A DNA stretch of 64,000 bases from Torymus aiolomorphi (lineage: Eukaryota; Arthropoda; Insecta; Hymenoptera; Torymidae): contig CM070876.1 in NCBI GenBank assembly GCA_036365515.1, positions 172,137,978-172,201,977 of the forward strand. The letters are read 5' to 3'. Positions within the stretch are counted from its first letter, which is position 1. Each line of letters begins with the position of its first letter. Position numbers and translations under genes: made by a program. The notes under the pieces were generated by a model. The model was not told the origin of the DNA, searched no databases, and saw only the letters and a list, made by a program, of their open reading frames with translations. Positions 55,101 through 64,000 of the stretch are shown here, one piece after another.

Positions 55101-56549
55101 TAATTTAAATGTTTATTTTTATCTTTTAAAAATCTTTTATATTTACATATTAATGAATACATTTGAAATGATTAAGTTTAAAACATTAATTAAAAAATTA
55201 AAGAAATTAAAAAAATTTTCCCCTGATGGAGATTCGAACCTGGGTCTCCCGTGCAGTAGTCCAACGTCTAATCCTTTTACCTACAAACAGTACTTCCCAG
55301 TGAAGTGATAATTTGAGTATTCATATGTATTAATTTAGTTTAACTTGATTTTAATGTATAATAGAATGAAAATCATTCAGAAAAGTACAAATATTTAATG
55401 TATTTTGCTATTTGCAATTATTATTTATTATATACATTATTTTAATACAAACGCGATAGTCCCACGATTTTGTTGTCAGAATCAGATCTGATGTTCGTAG
55501 CTCTCAACGAATAAAACAGAAATCTGCAGTTTTAATGAATTAAAATTAAGCACTCCAGGAGTATAACGAAATAATGGAATAGTTTCATTGCTTATTACTG
55601 TCATTTTATACTTTAGAAAGACTTTCTTAACATGCACAAACATTAGTTTTTAGAATTATAGTAGCAAGGATACTTATGCGATTTTCCTAGCAAAATCGGG
55701 TCTGATTATCGAAGTTTTCAGTTGGTAAAGCGGATTTCTGCTTTATTGATACAAAGCTACGAATATCACATCCGATTCTGGCAGGGAAATCGTACAATTG
55801 GCTCTGCCTTTAATAAAGAAGGGATAAAGTAGGGAAATAATATCCGAATCTCGACTGTTATCCACTGATAGGTACAACTGCAGAAAATCGCGTCCGAATC
55901 GGAGTTATTCACGGGGATGACCTCCAAAATTTCTACACGGGTTGTTCGCCAAACGTTTACTACAGTGGACGCGAAGCGCGCTAAGTAGTAACAGTCGCGA
56001 TTGGTCGGCCGCGCGAGCGCGTGCAATATTGATCTCAACTATGCGTTGCTCCTTTCCTTCTCTCGTTCCGCGAGCTCTTTACGCTCCTTTTACAATGCCG
56101 TTACAGTAACAGATAGCTTGAATTTTAGGAAGAAAACGAAAATAAAAAAAGAGCACTGAACGGTGCGCCTTACTATTAGTAAAACTGGAACGCGTTCCAA
56201 GAAAAAAAATATAAAGCTAAACAAAATTTCATTTAACGAGAAGCCATGACATCTCCAAACCTACCTTCTCGTACAACCAGAACGCGCTCTTCTCGCCGAC
56301 ACTCAGCCCGGACTTGGTGAAATTCTTGAACCCCTTGAGATGCGCGAACACGAACTCGCTCGCTTTGTTCGTGTACACGATCGTCGGCTGGCCGCTGCCG
56401 GGCGTGAGGGGCACGGGCGTCTGGCCGTAGGGCGTCGTCACGTAGCTCATCGGCGTCTGGGGATAGAAGCCGGGAAACTGGCCGGGCACCGGCAGCGTTA
56501 TCTTCGGCCGCGGCGGCCGCTTGCGCGGCTGCTTCGGCGACGTCGTCAT
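26081..56549 (-). CDS. Two-pore-domain K+ channel (TWiK-like), distal isoform, 498 aa
   Basis: Minus-strand exons 56549-56265, 53766-53624 and 49071-48854 join the shared exons 29688-29486, 28732-28376, 27896-27816 and 26290-26081. The total is 1497 nt and every phase matches. The N-tail (95 aa) is proline-rich (KRPPRPKITLPVPGQF). M1 in exon 2 reads IFLFFVLFLYSILGALAFNYIEG, a classic K2P first helix. The cap and pore 1 helix in exon 3 end with STIYTTIG, which the shared exon completes to GYGH. The exon ends one base into the glycine codon, exactly as the proximal exon at 30390 does. A promoter about 22 kb upstream of the proximal one is implied. Transcription from here would run through the whole proximal unit. 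Exon 1 begins at the first ATG after an upstream in-frame GTG. Confidence 0.85.
30390..30873 (-). other. Proximal-specific M1/cap/pore-helix exon of the K+ channel
   Basis: This single 484-nt exon encodes the end of the N-tail, helix M1, the cap and the pore 1 helix up to TTI plus the first base of the glycine codon. It does the work that two exons (53624-53766 and 48854-49071) do in the distal isoform. The donor reads CGATCG/GTGAGG. The two versions of this region share little sequence beyond the pore helix. Confidence 0.88.
34149..34460 (-). promoter_or_regulatory. Probable proximal promoter of the K+ channel
   Basis: A minus-strand TATA-like element, CTATATACC, lies at about 34197-34205, some 50 bp upstream of the exon 1 ATG, in GC-rich surroundings. 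The transcription start would then be about 20-30 bp before the ATG, a very short leader. The call rests on motif and position only. Confidence 0.4.
34461..37505. other. Distal-isoform intron, first part, no gene recognised
   Basis: AT-rich sequence alternates with CpG-rich patches (for example 36130-36250 and 37030-37330). Open frames at 36420-36737 and 37033-37527 show no recognisable domain. A terminus-like motif (acacggagaaaaat) at about 37410 hints at a solo end of the foldback family described in findings. Confidence 0.45.
37506..37763. mobile_element. Near-perfect hairpin element, 258 bp (CACGGAGA ends)
   Basis: The left arm starts TACACGGAGAGAAATTCCAT and the right end is its exact inverse. 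The arms are about 95 bp with only a few mismatches around a short loop. No coding capacity. Confidence 0.85.
38045..40302. mobile_element. Giant foldback element, about 2.26 kb, arms about 1 kb
   Basis: The left arm begins near tgtgcgaattcacggactac and the right arm ends with its near-exact inverse. Matching blocks run inward in mirror order: cctaccagacaaggtttttc at 38111 against 40215-40234, gcttgctaattttaacgg near 38376 against about 39960, and ttcattggagacaagtaaag near 38520 against about 39770. The two arms meet in a central segment (about 39050-39165) that carries its own hairpin, gttgaatgttgcgctccgga with its inverse. Open frames occur in both arms as mirror images and match no family I recognise. 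Confidence 0.88.
40303..44246. other. Distal-isoform intron, second part, no gene recognised
   Basis: The DNA is AT-rich with CpG-rich patches at about 40970-41170 and 42650-42900. No exon with channel-like or other recognisable coding was found on either strand. Confidence 0.4.
44247..44590. mobile_element. MITE with ATATGAGTGATTCTCAGC ends
   Basis: The termini ATATGAGTGATTCTCAGCAA and the exact inverse at 44571-44590 define a 344-bp element. A second, smaller hairpin element (44277-44392) lies inside it. No coding capacity. Confidence 0.75.
44277..44392. mobile_element. Short hairpin element nested in the 44247 MITE
   Basis: The ends TACACTGTTAAAAATT and AATTTTTAACAGTGTA are inverted, and the interior also contains inverted ttcagttaaat/atttaactgaa. 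Total length is about 116 bp. Nesting implies it inserted after the outer element. Confidence 0.6.
44591..46781. other. Distal-isoform intron, third part, CpG-rich, no gene recognised
   Basis: Two CpG-rich islands (about 44780-45000 and 45540-45880) and a TCTA/CT microsatellite at about 45065-45096 are present. The open frames here are short and low-complexity. No channel exon was found. Confidence 0.4.
46782..47017. mobile_element. Near-perfect hairpin element, 236 bp (CACTGAGA ends)
   Basis: The left arm TATACTGAGAAAAATTATGT pairs with the right arm's inverse TACACTGAGAAAAATGATGT. Pairing continues through ggggacaaatctcaaatac on both sides to the centre, leaving almost no loop. Confidence 0.85.
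47260..47515. mobile_element. Hairpin element, about 256 bp, related termini
   Basis: The left end TTACGGAGAAAAATGG and right end inverse ACACTGAGAGAAATG resemble the 46782 element. The arms share gggacagactt.aattatcata in inverted order and meet around tagtaatttttactatg. It lies only about 240 bp from its relative. Confidence 0.75.
48080..48262. mobile_element. MITE with TTA target duplication (PIF/Harbinger-type)
   Basis: The left terminus GGCTCCTTACACGCAGGAA and the right terminus inverse GGCCCGTTACAGGCAAAGAA form an imperfect inverted repeat. Both ends are flanked by TTA (48077-48079 and 48263-48265). The inverted similarity extends inward through AACATGnnTTAGTATATC. Size and target match the element at 10886. 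Confidence 0.75.
48854..49071 (-). other. Distal-specific cap/pore-helix exon of the K+ channel
   Basis: This 218-nt exon encodes the extracellular cap helices (KWKGHAKNHLMLYEEKLYAF) and the pore 1 helix NSNWKFWNAVIYCSTIYTTI, with one base of the following glycine codon. The donor is ATTG/GTGAGT. It joins 53624 upstream (phase 2) and 29688 downstream (phase 1). Confidence 0.88.
50510..50540 (-). mobile_element. Helitron-like 3' terminus
   Basis: On the minus strand a GC hairpin (GCGCGCATCGCGC) is followed after a short spacer by CTAG and then T, the arrangement seen at the end of the 150-bp Helitron at 16682. The 5' TC end could not be located, so only the terminus is claimed. Confidence 0.5.
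51538..51677. mobile_element. Hairpin element, about 140 bp (CACTGAGAGAA ends)
   Basis: The left CACACTGAGAGAAGAATATG and the right inverse GTGCACTGAGAGAAATTTTT share the family terminus. The arms continue with gtttatatttaaca in both orientations. Confidence 0.75.
53624..53766 (-). other. Distal-specific M1 exon of the K+ channel
   Basis: This 143-nt exon encodes KRWFTHIFLFFVLFLYSILG followed by ALAFNYIEGKHEF, the first membrane helix and the start of the cap. The acceptor is CGCTTAG/GTCAGC and the donor GAGAG/GTGAAG. Confidence 0.85.
54639..55940. mobile_element. About 1.3-kb non-autonomous element with CCCGTGTAGAAA ends
   Basis: The termini CCCGTGTAGAAA and TTTCTACACGGG are a perfect 12-bp inverted repeat. 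Both subterminal regions hold many degenerate copies of a GATTCGGAC/GATTCTGG-like motif, and the AT-rich interior contains a tRNA-like segment. No transposase frame is evident and no target duplication is obvious. The superfamily is not assigned. Confidence 0.6.
55215..55300 (-). other. Degenerate tRNA-like or SINE-head segment
   Basis: On the minus strand the segment reads TAGGTAAAAGGATTAGA, then an anticodon-arm-like stretch, then GGTTCGAATCTCC, a good match to the pol III B box. The acceptor and T stems do not pair as a functional tRNA. It is more likely a decayed tRNA gene or a tRNA-derived SINE. Confidence 0.4.
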
Positions 56550-59500
56550 TATTATTCTTCTTCTTTTCAGGTGCACAGGTTACGGAAACAGGGGAGACTA
56601 GTTTTTTGGGTGACGGTGGCGGTGACGAGGAATGGCGTCAGCGACATCCGGAGCGACGTGGAGAGGTGCACATTGTTTTCAGAAAGAGAGAGACGCGCAC
56701 GCACACAGGTTCTAGAAAGTAATGTAGGGGGTAGTAAGTTATTTTTTTTTTTTGGGGGGGGCAGAGAGGGAGTCGTAAGTGTAGTGAACCAACGATATGA
56801 AATGTCGGGTTTTTATAGATTTATTATAAAAATAAGTAATTTGGGACTCGTGAAGTGGATTATACTAGGTAACAACAAACAACAAAGCGAGAATCTCAGT
56901 GCAAAGAGGCAATTTTGTTACTGAAATTGTCGCGATAGACGATAACAATTACTCGTCTGTTGGAATTGATTGGTTACACAGGGGAAGCCGCGGGGGCGTA
57001 AAAGTACTTGAAAAAGTACTTAAATCCGAACGGTTGCTCTAACGGAGAAACAGGATTGATTTTCGGAACGGAGAGGTTTCCACGAAGAGTTGAAAATGGA
57101 GCAAAGAAATAATTTAAAAGCTGGCGACAGTTGCAACTTTTTCCAGCTAATTCTTGAAAAAATTTACAATTTCCATAACTGTTTAGCCATGACGAGAAAT
57201 TAAAGCGAATTTAAATTTAAATTAAAATCAGTAATTATAAATTTAATTGAAAACGCTAACGAGTATCGAATGTCATTGTAGCATTAACTTTAAAATGTAC
57301 GTTTGTACGATTTTTTCAAACTAATATTAATACCTCCACTGGGCAGTGGAAACTCTCAAAACTGAAAAATTTGGGTCAACATTTCAAAATAAATTAAGCG
57401 GTAAATACCTCATATTTTAGTAAACTGAAATTGCTCGTCTCGCTTTAAGCACTTTGTATGTTTGAGCGCCGCGTTATTTGAATTCCTAATTCAATGCCAA
57501 GTCATAACTTCGTACCATATAACAACGGCAGCGAAATGCATTTCACGCTGACTATGACACTTAACAATAACTTATATTAGCCGTACCTGCGAACTTTGCT
57601 TCATAATTGCCCGTCAAACAGCAAAGTACCAATGCAAAGCATTAAGATGGAATTTGAAAATCTTCTTATCTTCTCATCAGCAGCGAAAAATAGGGATCTT
57701 AATATCTTAGACGGTATTAGCCGCTAAAAGCCGCACGAAGACGGGAATCGGTTTACGAGTAGTGGAATATATATATCGCGCAGCGCCACATCCTTTGAGC
57801 GTCAAAGGCTTTTAGATAACATTAAGGCCGAGGAATACTTAGATCAAACTTTGATAGAAATGTATATATTAATGTTTATAAATACAGATTCACATCGCGA
57901 GTGCATGCGCATTCAATGGCTGTTTGAATTTTGACAAGCTTTGATCTGAAAATAATGGGAGTATTAATTGCGAGCGAATAATATTGCGCGCACCGCAGAA
58001 CTAATGAAAAAGTTCTTCATTAATCTATGCAGTTTCACCCTAACCTTTCAAACTATATACGATGTGAGTCGAAGCATAATATCAAAATATTTTAGTTTAA
58101 AACTGAATTTAACTTGGGCGCGTTATCGATAATAAATTTTGTTGCTAAAGTTTAGTATTTACAGTGTTACTAATAACGTATTTATTCTCCGACATTTCAT
58201 TATCTTAAACTTTTAATAGATAGTTCCAAAGCAATTAAAAAGTTGAATTTATGCAGTCAGACAATATTAATCTTGTTCGTAAATGAAAATCAATTACTGC
58301 TCTGTATCTCTAACAAGTTGATATGAATATATATTAAACTTACATCCTAACAAAAGCTATTTGGTATTGCAATACTGACTCAAGAAACTAAAGAAACTTG
58401 ACCTCCACAAGCGACGCAAATAATAAGAAAAGTCAAATCGAAAACCCGACACACGACTTTTTTTTCCAGAAGGGCTCGAGCGTCGACGCACCTCACGAGC
58501 TTACGTTCAGTGCGTATAAAGGGACGACTCCGGACGCTTTTCGGAGTCAACGGGGAAAAGGCGAGGAACTCTTGAACATGAGAATCTCGCACGCGTTTTA
58601 ATTGCGTGAAAACCTCACCTGACACTTTAATTTTATTTATTCGTAAATTCCAATCAACTTTTCGCTTTTAGTTTATTATATTGCTCTACCGTGTTTGAAG
58701 TTTTTATTTAAAGTTTAATTTTGTTTTAACTCATTTTTTTCAAAGCTCTCCGATGCTGAGCTTACATCAAACTCCTATCGAAATATAATTGTATTACCTT
58801 TTCCAGGAGTATACCGTTTCAAAAAGTAAAAAGTCTAAAACAATCCCATGTTCAAAAATTCATCACTGACGAACCAACCTATCGCATAGCCTTAAACCAA
58901 TCAGACAAATTATAAGCATTTTTCATTTAGAAAAAAAAAGAAAATTAACTGCTAACCCTATACCCCCGCCCCCCTCGCTACAGCCACCTCAAAGAAAGCT
59001 CAAAAATCCCTTGAACGTCGAAAAAGCAGTGGCCGAGGCGACTATACACCGGCGATTGCCGCGTGTCTTACTCTTCGTGGATTATTCAACGCCCATTGTC
59101 TCCTCCCCCCGTAATTTCACAATTCTCTTTCTTCCTCCGCGCTTTTATATAAATAGCATCGCGACGACCACTTGGCCGCGCGCTTGCCGCTGGAAATACA
59201 CTTTTACTCTCTCTCTCTCTCTCTCTCGTCCGCGAAATTTACGGGATGCACTTCGTCGCGGCGCGTAAAAGTCAGGGATTGGTGTCTTCGACGGCGTGGA
59301 ACGTAGTGTGTGAGTAATCGCGGTTGTATAACGACAATGTCTGCAAGTAGTTTGCACGTTTCGTACGTAGGGCCGAACAGGATATGAAAATAGTCGCGCA
59401 TTTATGTAATATCTGCGTTTATTATTTTAGCGGAAATCATTTACGCGACGACGAGGATAGAACGTGTCGCGCGGGTAAGTGTATTTTCGGTTGAATGATT

Positions 59501-59970
59501 TCACTCGGCTGTGAGTATACACTAGGCGAAGTAAATATAGTATATTATACTCGAGAAAAACCAATTCGCGTACGATGATATATATCAATCGACATTTAAA
59601 CGCCCCGCCTACACGTTAATCTAATGCACTGCCAAGTGTTGAGTGTACAAAGTGTTTCATATAAATTTAAAAAGAACAATATTATTCGCGTCCGCTTTAA
59701 TTAAATTATGATGACAACGCGCTACTCATCCCCGTTAAAAATACAATCAATCCCCGCAATACACCCCGCGCTACAAAGTTTCAGAGTTCGCTCGCCGGTT
59801 AATTTTTACTCCCGCATATAAATTTCGACCGCGTCGACGTCTCTCGAACGAGCCGCGATTCGCCGCCAGACGACACGACGAATGGTCGTCATTCGTAAGC
59901 TCGAGCGTCAGCCTGTCGTTAAATGTCGCCCGGTCATAATACGCCCGGCGCATTATTCTAATAGAGACAT

Positions 59971-60001
<31 letters not shown>

Positions 60002-63000
60002 CGAGATGAGTATACCGAGTGGAGTGGTTATACTTGCGGTACAAGATAAAAATGCGCGGTGGGGCTCGTCGGCCAAAAATGAGTGTCGCCATGGCGCGTG
60101 AGTCATGCGAGCTGATTTTGTTGTGTTTGCTGTTTGTCGGGAGTTCGAGCGATTCACGTTTTTATTATAAAACTGGTCTAGACGGTGGGACGAGATTTCG
60201 TTAGTTTTCAGATCGTAGAGGGATAGCTGCGAAGCTTTGTTTTATAAAGTTAAAACCCGTGATGAGTTTTAGTTAAGATCATGCTTACTGAGCAAAAAAG
60301 ATAGATGCAACTCCGAGAAGCCCGGTCGAAAGAAACTGTATAAAAAATTATGACCATTAAAATTAATCCAGTATACATTATATAATAATGAGTTTCATTA
60401 CAGATTTAATAGTCCACGTTTAGTTGCCAAAATCTCCGCCCTTCCACGCCAATTAATCTTCACCTTCGCCCCTTCCCCCGCAAGTCTCTGCCATTAACGC
60501 AGATAACACCTACGCTCGTAATCATAATCACCACGCGTCCTTTAACCATCATTACCACCTTTCCATTAACAAAGGAACAAGAACAGACTGGAGTAAACTC
60601 CTGCTCCCTTCTGCTTGAATAACATTCCCACCGCGCCGGTAATAATGCGAGAATTGGATCGAGGATTCCCCGAGCGCGCGATCGAAAAGTTTTTTAAAGT
60701 GGACTTCGGGGGCTGCGGTTTTCTGGTTTGACTTTTTGTGTCGAGGATGGAATTGTGGAGGACCGTTGGTGACGCATGAACTGCATTAATTCAATTCTCT
60801 TTTAAAAAGAAATATTCGGGTACCTTTATAGTATAAAGTTTTAAAGATATATATATACGTATAACAGATATTTAGCATATAAACATGAACAAAGATCTGG
60901 AGCTACTATAAAGATTTAAAAGAGACGTTTTCACAAATAATCCGACACGGATATTCGGTAAACGGCGGGAGAAAAAGCGCCGGAAATTTGAATGCCAAAG
61001 TGGCAGCGGTGGGTGCTCTCGAGGTTCGGTCGTTAAAATCGACCCGGGATAAAAAGTAGCGCTCGACGACGACACGGAGCAATTAGCCGTAATTCCGTTC
61101 AATTAGAATGGTAGGTTAATCTGTGCGCCTGTTGTCGTGAGTGGTTGTGGGAAGTGAGTTAGAGTTGAGATTTTTTCAAGCAATGGTGTAGAAATTCGAT
61201 CTTATTTATACTCGGAGAAAACAACTATATCAATATTAAAGAGATTGTGTAAAATTTTTTTATGTAAGATATATCGCAATATTGATACAGAAACATCATT
61301 AATTAAAATATCAGAGCTTTTAATAGGGCGATAATGAAAATAACGAACACGTGCATTCGATTCTCTAAAATATTTTTCAGTGCAAAGTCGCAGATACACT
61401 GGCAAAATAGTGTACATTAACCGGTTAACTGGTATTGTATCATATATATTGTACAAAAACAAATCGTGCCAATTTTGGTATTGTATCATATATGCACAAA
61501 TTTGAATCTCTCAATTTTTAATCGATTTCGATAAAAATTCGTAAACAACCGTTTTTTGGGACACTCTATTCAAATAACTGATCAGAATGATAAAATAAAA
61601 ACTGTCAGCCTCAAAATAGCGTCATGTCTGGTCATTTTAGAGAAGTTTTGATAAAATTCGAATTTAATTGTAATTTGCTTGTACCAGTTTTGTCACGAAA
61701 ATTAGAAAAACCCTACCAGTTAACCGGTTAACATTCTGTATCAACGCCCAACTTTGCGCTGAAAAAAAAATCCGTATCACGAAACGATCCACTTCCGCTC
61801 CTAAAGCGTCACTTGCCCGCTCCCCTACATACCAAAGTGCTCGCGTCGCTGCGAATTATCGAACCTCGACTTCGACTTCGCGCGCACGGTAGTCGCAGTC
61901 TAATGACGGACCCGGAGAGATAACAGCCCGAGGGGGAGAAGTTTCGGCCTGCAATCATAGCGATCGAAGTAGCCCGCGGTGGTGGTGCGCAACGATTGGC
62001 GGATTTATTGCGATGCGCTGTACGTACCGTGACTTTGAGAGTGTCGGGTGGACGGGAGTGGTCGTGCGCTATAAGTTGGACATAAATTTATATTTGAAAG
62101 TGATTTTCCCGAAAATTCAGTGATGTTGAAATCTATGAATGTCGTTCCTCGAATTTGTCACAGTTAAATATAGAATTACAGCTAATTTTTGTAAAAAGCT
62201 GATCGGATACGCGGAAACTTTATTTCCGTTTCAACTTGACTCGACTTTTAAAAGACACTGCGGCAGTTAATCTCAAAAGCAGCGCGCATTCCCGACATAT
62301 AGACTTTCCGCATCCTTATAATCATTCTCGTGATCGTTTTCCAATTGTCCTTCCTTCGATTAATTAAATTAAATTCCCGCTTCTTCGCTTGTTTGCTAAG
62401 AACGTCCCCATCCAATAAAATAAAGAAATCTACGACCAACTCTATACACAAAATTACCTCTAAGGGCTCAAAAATATTCCAAACCTCGACTTTCACTCCC
62501 GGCAGCGATGCGCGCGTATATAGGCGCGCACCTCCTCGGTGAACGACCTATCACCGACCGCGCCGAGCGCTGCGGTTTTCAGGCACGCGCCGTCACGTGC
62601 TATATGTCTACCCCTCCCGCGAGTCAGCTGATTTTTTTCGCTCTCACGGGGGACGACTGCGAGTTATTCATGAGGGTAGGCAAGTGCGAGATGATGAGAG
62701 ATGTCGACTTGATTTGTAGAGAATTAAACTGCGCATATAGAACGAACGAATTTTAGGATCGATAATAAGAGAGCCGTAAAATTCTCGTTTATTATAAATC
62801 ACCAGCGCGCGTCCCATATAGCTATAATCCACTTTTAATTACTTCGCCGACGGGCCAATTCTCGCCGGAGATAAATTAGATCCCGTGGAAAGTTGATTCT
62901 ACTCCTCCTCCGCCGGTCCTCCAAACTTTGCCATTTTACGGTTCTTTCTCTCCGAAAATTCCCCTCCTTTTGTCCTACATTTACCCTTCCGAAAACGTTA

Positions 63001-64000
63001 GTGCATACACCCACGCGACGCTTTTCGTCATTTTCGCACGGGAAATTCACGTCTACTCGCGCGCGTGTGTCCGTGAGATGTGCATGATCCTTTGAGGCGC
63101 GGCGCCGTGAATGCGCGCAACCCCCCACGGTTTTCCCACGCCCCCCGGTGCTCTTTGTGCGACTTACACTTTGTGCGCTTAGAATCTCAAATACACGCGC
63201 GCGCAGTGTACATACAAACGATTCAATGGCAACTGTCCCTAATTCTCAACTCGCCTGTGACTTATTTGGCTTATTACACAGCACATTCTGAAATATTGCT
63301 TATCTTTGAACCTGAGTGTTATAGCACCTCTCCGCTCTCGAAATTCGCGCTACACTTATCTCTCCGCTCTCCTAATACCTCGATCCTCCTGCTCTCTACA
63401 CACCTATAAACGTTGTACTTTTTTGCAGCAGCAGCACACTAACTTCTTTACACACACTATACAATCTATCTTCTTCTCACTCGCGGGGGTGCACACTCAC
63501 AAGCACGTGTAACGGGCCGGCGTCGCGCGCGTCGCGGGCCTCCTCTCGCAGCAGCGTCGCAGCGTCGACTGACTGACTGGCTGACTCCGCGCTGCTCTCC
63601 GCTCTGCTCTGCTCTGCTGTACTTACGCGTGCCGCCGTGTAGGCGCGCGCATATATACGTGCCGGGTGCGCGTGTACCTCGGCCGATGATAAGGAGGAGG
63701 GTTGGAGACAGAGAAGATGGTTGTGATACGAGAAGGGTGTCCCTTAGCGGCGTTGTTTTTTTTTTTTTTTTTTTTTTTTTTGGTGGGGTGATGGGGGATG
63801 AAGGTGGAGGGATTTTCGGGAACGACCGAAAGGTTTGCAGGTGGGGTTTGGTAAGCTAGATCGAGGAGCTGGGACTCAAGGTGATATTCTTTTTGTTACG
63901 CGAATACTCTGTGTCTCGTGTTTGCTTGTCCAATCGATATAGCATATCTCCAAAAATTTTTTGTATTTAAGATATTGCAGTGTTTTTTAGATTCACGCTG
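56550..64000. other. Region upstream of the distal channel promoter, no gene recognised
   Basis: This region is AT-rich in part but contains extended CpG-rich stretches (about 59000-60160, 61800-62100, 62500-62640 and 63060-63680). A minus-strand TATA-like motif (TATAAAA) at 56811-56817, about 260 bp upstream of the distal ATG, may be its core promoter. Microsatellites include CT repeats at about 59208-59228, GA repeats at about 59970-59997 and a T-run at about 63757-63781. Open frames here are short, often low-complexity, and match no family known to me. Untranslated first exons could exist and would be invisible. Confidence 0.4.
61372..61770. mobile_element. MITE of about 400 bp with TTTTTCAGYGCAAAGT ends
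   Basis: The left TTTTTCAGTGCAAAGTCGC and right inverse TTTTTCAGCGCAAAGTTGG are followed inward by a second, stronger inverted pair, TTAACCGGTTAACTGGTA. A short direct repeat, ggtattgtatcatatat, occurs twice in the left half. No coding capacity. Confidence 0.65.

Noticed and set aside
55215..55300. Functional tRNA gene on the minus strand
   Set aside because: The B box is good, but acceptor and T stems do not pair, so it is listed only as a degenerate tRNA-like segment.
59771..60204. Overlapping frames on both strands near a GA microsatellite
   Set aside because: They have low-complexity serine-leucine content and no domain. One plus-strand frame has a hydrophobic stretch, but nothing supports a secreted protein.

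Overview
The window reads as nuclear DNA of an insect. Genes are split by short GT-AG introns, the intergenic DNA is AT-rich with CpG-rich islands, and miniature transposons and microsatellites are abundant. A tandem array of divergent ionotropic receptors (IR75-like) and very compact introns suggest Hymenoptera, probably a parasitoid wasp. That placement is inference; the sequence does not prove it. All gene models below were built by hand from splice sites, reading phase and family resemblance.

Layout. (1) 1.1-7.7 kb: an intact 8-exon ionotropic receptor gene (641 aa) followed by a tandem paralogue that is clearly a pseudogene, with a 7-bp duplication, nonsense codons and frameshifts. A piggyBac-type foldback MITE sits in its first intron. 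(2) 7.7-11.7 kb: gene-free, AT-rich, with several MITEs and duplicated repeat blocks. (3) 11.7-13.1 kb: the SAGA subunit SPT3 (309 aa, 5 exons, + strand). (4) 12.7-19.75 kb: a local tandem duplication. SPT3 and WDR91 were originally tail to tail. The segment holding both 3' ends was copied, leaving a WDR91 fragment next to SPT3 and an SPT3 fragment next to WDR91. The second copy was then hit by a 150-bp Helitron, a TTA-target MITE and, nested inside that, an 880-bp hAT element with an exact 8-bp target duplication. (5) 18.3-22.0 kb, minus strand: WDR91 (640 aa, 8 exons), an endosome-maturation factor.

(6) 26.1-56.5 kb, minus strand: one large two-pore-domain potassium channel gene of the TWiK type. 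Four shared 3' exons encode everything from the first selectivity filter to the C-terminus. Two alternative 5' halves splice in the same phase into the middle of the first filter codon. A proximal set of five exons (34.1-30.4 kb, 808-aa product) has a long charged N-tail. A distal set of three exons (56.5-48.9 kb, 498-aa product) has a short proline-rich N-tail. Each set brings its own first membrane helix, extracellular cap and pore helix. The introns of the distal isoform hold a remarkable set of foldback elements, including a palindrome of about 2.26 kb.

(7) 56.6-64 kb: no gene recognised; CpG-rich and microsatellite-rich sequence upstream of the channel gene.

The loci (chemoreception, transcription, endosome traffic, membrane excitability) are not functionally linked. 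The most notable observations are the filter-codon switch in the channel gene, the SPT3/WDR91 duplication that serves as an empty-site control for three transposon insertions, and a family of near-perfect hairpin elements sharing a CACKGAGARAAAT terminus.
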